NCBI GenBank assembly: GCA_900547785.1
Contig: URIB01000012.1
Location: forward strand, 1 to 34,995
Origin: an uncultured Dialister sp.
GTDB taxonomy: Bacteria; Bacillota; Negativicutes; Veillonellales; Dialisteraceae
Direction: 5' to 3'
Length of the DNA stretch: 34,995 bases
Below the pieces are notes generated by a model. The model was not told the DNA's origin. It did not search any database and saw only the letters and a program-made list of their open reading frames with translations. How positions within the stretch are numbered: the stretch's first letter is position 1; each line of letters begins with the position of its first letter. Made by a program: the position numbers and the translations under genes. Positions 31,018 through 34,995 of the stretch are shown one piece after another.

Positions 31018-32964
31018 ATGCTTGCATTTCAAATTGTATGGAAAGATATTCTTCCACTTTTTATCCTTGTAGCCGCCGGCTATGTTTTAGACAGCCGTTT
31101 CAAATTGGATGTAAATACCTATGCGAAATTAACGACCCAGGTCGTGCTGCCCGTTTTTATTTTTTACAGCACGTACCGTTATGTACCCGATTCGTCGACG
31201 CCTCTTTTGATTTTTGCCGGACTGGCGCTCCTGATTCTCAACGGACTTGCTTCCTTGGTTTCCGCAAAATTTTTCGGATTTACAGGAAATGATGCCCGTA
31301 TTTTTCAAGTGCTTTCCACATTCTCCTCTGCGGGACAAACCGGAACGGCGCTCATTCTCCTGCTTTTTTCCGATGTTCCGTATCTCTTGGGAAAAAATGC
31401 GCCTTCCCTTCAGGAAGTGCAGCATGCCATGGTGACCTTATGGCTCTTGATGAATATCGCCGTCACCACGCTCGGCGCCGCTCTTTTGGAAACGAAAAAA
31501 CTTTCAATCCTGAAAACGGTGCGATCCATATTTTCTACGCCCGCCATTTACGCCGTCATCGCCGCCTGTTTCATCAAAAGCGCTTCTGTTTCTTTGGAAT
31601 CCACATGCCTATGGCCTATCCTCTCTCACTTTACGGGAGCGGCGGTGATTCTCATCACCGTCACCGCCGGCGCTGAATTTCACAGAACTCCGCAAAAACG
31701 CCCAAGCCTTATGTCTGCCGCCGTTCTGTTCCACCGTTTCATTCTTTCTCCCTTTTTCGCATTTCTCATTATATGGACGACCGGTATCTTTACCCCTGCC
31801 ATGGCCCGGACGTTTTTCATCTGCGCCGCGCTCCCCGCTTCTTTGGCTCTGATTCCGTTTGCCCTTGACTGCCGCAGGCTTCCCGATACCGTCACACGAT
31901 CCGTTCTTTACAGTTTCGCCATCGGCACAATTGCGCTGATTTGCGCCTTCCGGCTGGCTCTGTATCTCTTTCCGGCGGGGGGGGTAACCATGGCATTTCT
32001 GCAAATTATCACCGACAATATTCTTCCGCTCCTTATCTTCGTCGCCATCGGTTATCTGATGGATAAGAAATATCATCTGGAAGTCACTTCGCTGACAAAA
32101 TTGACATTTTATATCATTCTTCCGTGCTTTATGTTTTACAGTATCTATGTGTCTGAAATCGACTTTCATTTATTTCATGTGTTTCTTGTTTCCCTCCTGC
32201 TCATGACCTGTTTAGGATTCCTTGCCGCCGCCATTGCCAACATACGCGGCTGGGACGCCGCCAAAAAAGAAATTTTTAAAAACGGAACCATGTTTTCCAA
32301 TGCGGGAAATATCGGCATCGCTCTGATTGCCCTTGTCTTTTCAAACGCTCCTTATGTAACCGGCGGAGACACTCCCTATCTGGCGGAAGCGGCGGCGGTC
32401 AGCACTCTTGTTCTCGTACAGATGAATATGTTTTTAAATACCTTGGGCATGTATCAGGCGGGAAAAGGCAGTCTCTCTCCCCATGACGCTCTCATGATCG
32501 TTCTCCATATGCCTGTCATTTATACATTGGTTGCCGCTTTTTTTGTAAAATACACGGGTTTCGATATTTCTTCCACCTCTCTTTTCCCCGTTTTGGAAAA
32601 CTGCACGTCCGCTCTGGTTCCTATCGTTATGATGGCACTGGGCATGCAGATCCGCCGCTCAAAAATCTCATTCGGCGACTCCGACGCATGGTTGGCTTGT
32701 TTCGTCCGATTAATTATCGGTCCCTTTTTTGCCTGGCTTCTCATTCACCTCTGGAACATCTTAGGATTTCCTTTCTCTCCCGTCGCTTCCCAAACGATTT
32801 TCATCATGGCTTCCGTTCCGTCTCCGGTCAATTCCGTCCTTTATGCCGTAGAATTTCACAACCATGAAAATCTGGCGACGGAAATCGTTATGATGACCAC
32901 CTTTCTTTCGTGTCTCACCATGACGGGCGCGATTTATCTCGCCAGAATTTTATTTCCCCTCTGA
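31018..32964 (+). CDS. Double-length AEC (auxin efflux carrier) family transporter, two homologous halves joined at a G8 tract
   Basis: A 648-residue membrane protein made of two full AEC permease repeats, each about 320 residues and about ten membrane segments. The halves begin alike: DILPLFILVAAGYVLDSRF and, from residue 325, NILPLLIFVAIGYLMDKKY. Both contain NAGNIG/SAGQTG-type central motifs. Normal AEC proteins are about 310 residues and single. The halves join at eight G (31977-31984). With seven G the frame would read GGG GGG TAA, ending the first half, and the second half could start at ATG 31990 behind the G-rich ribosome binding site. ATG 31018 is chosen over GTG 31009 because it matches the start of the second half. 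Substrates of the family include malate and other carboxylates. Confidence 0.88.
   Translation: MLAFQIVWKDILPLFILVAAGYVLDSRFKLDVNTYAKLTTQVVLPVFIFYSTYRYVPDSSTPLLIFAGLALLILNGLASLVSAKFFGFTGNDARIFQVLSTFSSAGQTGTALILLLFSDVPYLLGKNAPSLQEVQHAMVTLWLLMNIAVTTLGAALLETKKLSILKTVRSIFSTPAIYAVIAACFIKSASVSLESTCLWPILSHFTGAAVILITVTAGAEFHRTPQKRPSLMSAAVLFHRFILSPFFAFLIIWTTGIFTPAMARTFFICAALPASLALIPFALDCRRLPDTVTRSVLYSFAIGTIALICAFRLALYLFPAGGVTMAFLQIITDNILPLLIFVAIGYLMDKKYHLEVTSLTKLTFYIILPCFMFYSIYVSEIDFHLFHVFLVSLLLMTCLGFLAAAIANIRGWDAAKKEIFKNGTMFSNAGNIGIALIALVFSNAPYVTGGDTPYLAEAAAVSTLVLVQMNMFLNTLGMYQAGKGSLSPHDALMIVLHMPVIYTLVAAFFVKYTGFDISSTSLFPVLENCTSALVPIVMMALGMQIRRSKISFGDSDAWLACFVRLIIGPFFAWLLIHLWNILGFPFSPVASQTIFIMASVPSPVNSVLYAVEFHNHENLATEIVMMTTFLSCLTMTGAIYLARILFPL
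31977..31984 (+). repeat. G8 homopolymer at the AEC half junction
   Basis: Eight consecutive G. As read, it keeps the two halves in one frame; deletion of one G creates TAA at 31985-31987 (current numbering), five bases before the ATG of the second half. Confidence 0.95.
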
Positions 32965-32981
32965 TTCATTTTTTGCAAAAC

Positions 32982-33020
32982 AAAACTGCGGTGACCGAAA
33001 TCATCGCAGTTTTATTTTTG
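32982..33020 (+). terminator. Terminator of the AEC transporter gene
   Basis: AAAACTGCGGTGA pairs with TCATCGCAGTTTT (13 bp with one G-U), 6-nt loop, followed by ATTTTT. It also faces the 3' end of the tRNA-Cys gene on the other strand. Confidence 0.85.
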
Positions 33021-33093
33021 GAGGCGGTGCCCGGATTCGAACACGGGGATACAGGTCTTGCGGACCTTTGCCTTGCCGCTTGGCTACACCGCC
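33019..33093 (-). tRNA. tRNA-Cys (anticodon GCA)
   Basis: Acceptor stem GGCGGTG/CACCGCC, anticodon loop TCCGCAA (anticodon at 33059-33061), T-arm GTTCGAATC, discriminator T and encoded CCA (33019-33021). 72 nt without CCA. Confidence 0.96.
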
Positions 33094-33158
33094 ATAGATA
33101 CAACAAAATAAGTATATCGCAATTCTTCAAAAAAGTAAATCGAAAATTTTCTTTTATC

Positions 33159-33752
33159 TTATTTGTTGTTTAAATGGTGTACCAAAGATTCGAAAACAAG
33201 TTTTTCCGCCTCACAATCCGCCATCGCCCGATGAAAAGTAGTGCACGGCAAGTGATAATACGCGCAAAGCGTCTGTACGGAATATTTCTTTTCCACCTCA
33301 TTCTCGGGAATCACATGACGGGCAAAACGGTTCGTATCTATATATGCATTGGCAAGCAACGGCTTCCCCAGGGCAAGCAGATTTCTTGCCAATATAATCA
33401 AATCGGAATCAATGCCGTGTCCCATGAGGATATCGTTTCCCAGAAACGCTATGAATGACGGCAGAACTTTACCGATGGAGGGGGCATTCCGTACAAGATC
33501 CGGTGTAATCCCCGTCATTTCCACAATCCGTTTTTCCATCGGGCCTTTCGGTTTCACGAGGGTATGATACCGTTCTTTCACGTTCCCCTTTTCAATCCTG
33601 AGTGCCGCCAGTTCCGTGATGTCGGAATGAATGCCTGTCGTTTCTATATCCAGTATGGTGTATGCATTTTGGGAAATCCGGCAAACCCGTCCCCAATCAC
33701 GAATTTCATGACTTCGTATATCGGCAAGCAATGTATTTTGACTTTTCTTCAT
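33159..33752 (-). CDS. 3'-5' exonuclease, DEDDh family (DnaQ-like)
   Basis: A 197-residue exonuclease-domain protein. The acidic motifs are present: DIETTG (ExoI, near residue 36), GHGIDSDLIILARN (ExoII), and HRAMADCE (ExoIII with the DEDDh histidine). The family includes DNA polymerase III epsilon and free-standing nucleases. No polymerase-binding extension or extra domain is seen, so a repair or RNA/DNA trimming role is open. GGGAG lies 7 nt before the ATG. The 38 residues before the domain are variable. Confidence 0.9.
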   Translation of the reverse strand: MKKSQNTLLADIRSHEIRDWGRVCRISQNAYTILDIETTGIHSDITELAALRIEKGNVKERYHTLVKPKGPMEKRIVEMTGITPDLVRNAPSIGKVLPSFIAFLGNDILMGHGIDSDLIILARNLLALGKPLLANAYIDTNRFARHVIPENEVEKKYSVQTLCAYYHLPCTTFHRAMADCEAEKLVFESLVHHLNNK

Positions 33753-33828
33753 CGTATCTCCCGTTTCCGATTTTTTATCTATTGTATCATTTCCCTTTGC
33801 CTACACAAGTTCCTCAGAAAAAACGACA

Positions 33829-33857
33829 CAAAAAAGGACCCCGAAAGGAGTCCTTCT
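33829..33857 (-). terminator. Terminator of the porin gene
   Basis: On the minus strand AAGGACTCC pairs with GGGGTCCTT (9 bp, one G-U) with a TTTC loop, followed by a T run. It lies about 20 nt after the stop. Confidence 0.8.
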
Positions 33858-33877
33858 CGTTTCTCTTCTGCAAGAGA

Positions 33878-34995
33878 TTAGAATGCATAGTTTAAAGATA
33901 CGGTAGCGAGATCATCGTATTTCTTATCTTCGTTTTTAACATCTACATCAAATGCATATTCACCGTGGAGACGAACATTCTTTGCGAGAATAACGTCGGC
34001 ATTAATCAGCCAGAAATCTACTTCCTTATTCTGAATGCTGTTCAGCGGGAATGCGGTGTAGGTGCTGTTGCCGCCGATATAAGCGCCGGCTTCTGCCTTG
34101 ACATACTGGCCTGCCACTCTGAAAGAGCCCGGTTTCATCATATCGGTCTGACCAAGTCCGAGACCTGCTGTCCAGAGATAAGGATGACCTTCTTTTTCTG
34201 TATTCTTGTAGAAATCACCGAAGAGGTCGAACTGTTCGCCGACGCCTACCGTGAGTCCTGCGCCCCAATAGGTCGCTTTGTTCTTTTCCGCATGAGCGAC
34301 ATCAATATATTCGCCGCTGATGGCTACAGGACCTGCATTGCCGGACAGGCGGGCATACCATGCTTCCGGAGCAGCCCCTTTCCAAATCGGCTTGCCCTGT
34401 GCATCTTCACCATCATACATACCAAACAAGCCTTCTGTTGCATTCCAGCCCTGCATACGGCCATAGCCTGCTTCCAAGGTCACTTCTTTTGTTCCCATCA
34501 TAGCCATAACGCCGTCAAGGTTGTCATCATAGAGAATGCCGGTCTGTCCCAAGGTCAGCGGAGCACGGCCTAAAGTCACGCCGAGGTTATCTCCGAACTG
34601 ATGATGTACGAAAATCTGATCCATAGAGGTGGAGGCACCGCTTCCGTCTTTGAAGTTCATGGAGCTTACCAGACGACCTTTGACATAGGTGCTGTCATTA
34701 ATCTGCGCTTTGGCATTGATTCTCATACGACCGTTCCACTTATCTGTGGTTTCTCCTTTTTCCGCATAGTCTTGGTTCCAACGCATACGAGCATCGCCGG
34801 ACCAGGAAAGGTTTCCGACTTTCTTTTCCAGTTTGGATACACGGACGCCGAGGTTTGCGAGTTCGTCAGCATATTCGCCTGCCAGTTTTTCGAGCATTGC
34901 TCTCTGCTGTGCATTCATCTGGTCTTCACGAGCCATCATGCGGGCAACAATCTGTGCCAATTCATAACGGGTGATGTTTCTTTCTCCTCTGAATG
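33878..34995 (-). CDS. OmpM-like outer-membrane porin with SLH domain (5' end outside window)
   Basis: The reading frame is open to the window edge, so only the last 372 codons are seen. The first residues visible, FRGERNITRYELAQIVARMMA, are the end of an S-layer homology domain. A coiled-coil segment follows (about residues 25-60; LEKLAGEYADELANLG, VSKLEKKV), then a 16-stranded-type beta barrel with alternating aromatic residues ending in Phe (VSLNYAF). This is the OmpM plan of Negativicutes: the SLH domain tethers the outer membrane to the cell wall, and the barrel is a general diffusion porin. No in-frame internal start with a ribosome binding site is convincing, in line with truncation at the edge. 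Confidence 0.92.
   Translation of the reverse strand, partial: FRGERNITRYELAQIVARMMAREDQMNAQQRAMLEKLAGEYADELANLGVRVSKLEKKVGNLSWSGDARMRWNQDYAEKGETTDKWNGRMRINAKAQINDSTYVKGRLVSSMNFKDGSGASTSMDQIFVHHQFGDNLGVTLGRAPLTLGQTGILYDDNLDGVMAMMGTKEVTLEAGYGRMQGWNATEGLFGMYDGEDAQGKPIWKGAAPEAWYARLSGNAGPVAISGEYIDVAHAEKNKATYWGAGLTVGVGEQFDLFGDFYKNTEKEGHPYLWTAGLGLGQTDMMKPGSFRVAGQYVKAEAGAYIGGNSTYTAFPLNSIQNKEVDFWLINADVILAKNVRLHGEYAFDVDVKNEDKKYDDLATVSLNYAF

Noticed and set aside
31609..32169. 186-codon minus-strand ORF inside the AEC transporter
   Set aside because: It is antisense to a clear membrane protein; the very charged, proline-rich product is what reversed hydrophobic codons give.

Overview
The window most likely comes from a Dialister-like member of the Negativicutes (diderm Firmicutes). 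The evidence is an OmpM-type SLH-domain porin, a trimeric autotransporter, a lipid-modifying phosphoethanolamine-type transferase and an O-antigen ligase-like protein (all outer-membrane biology) next to a Firmicutes-style tig-clpP-clpX-lon-engB cluster, plus a complete succinate-to-propionate toolkit. Genus assignment is inference; no rRNA is present.

Layout. 1-2226: start of an unidentified minus-strand gene and a divergent sulfatase-fold phosphoethanolamine transferase. 2273-3379: a transcription unit with no convincing protein gene. A strong promoter fires into two tandem cobalamin riboswitches, each followed by an intrinsic terminator, then about 550 nt of repeated hairpins ending in a third terminator. 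3426-3992: an MsrA-like protein that lacks the catalytic cysteine. 4151-10283: promoter, cobalamin riboswitch, mutA-mutB-meaB (heterodimeric methylmalonyl-CoA mutase and its GTPase chaperone). 10449-10943: a divergent orphan cobalamin-domain paralogue that has lost its B12-binding motifs. 11088-13064: a trimeric autotransporter with a 9-nt poly-G run inside its predicted promoter.

13458-21442: a second, differently built pathway: a CoA-transferase, a split methylmalonyl-CoA mutase (catalytic and B12 subunits separate), a second MeaB, the epimerase, and the methylmalonyl-CoA decarboxylase subunits mmdA, mmdD and mmdC, but no mmdB. Together these convert succinate to succinyl-CoA, then (R)- and (S)-methylmalonyl-CoA, then propionyl-CoA with Na+-linked decarboxylation, and the CoA is recycled onto succinate.

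21559-30717: O-antigen ligase-like protein, engB, lon, clpX, clpP, tig (with an extra C-terminal SAP-like domain) and a YitT-family protein. 30770-34995: tRNA-Ser(TGA), a double-length AEC transporter whose two halves join at a G8 homopolymer, tRNA-Cys(GCA), a DEDDh exonuclease and the OmpM-like porin, cut by the window edge.

The most unusual element is the cobalamin-riboswitch-controlled, apparently non-coding transcript at 2273-3350. It resembles in logic, but not in sequence, the B12-controlled ANTAR-decoy RNAs known from Listeria and Enterococcus.
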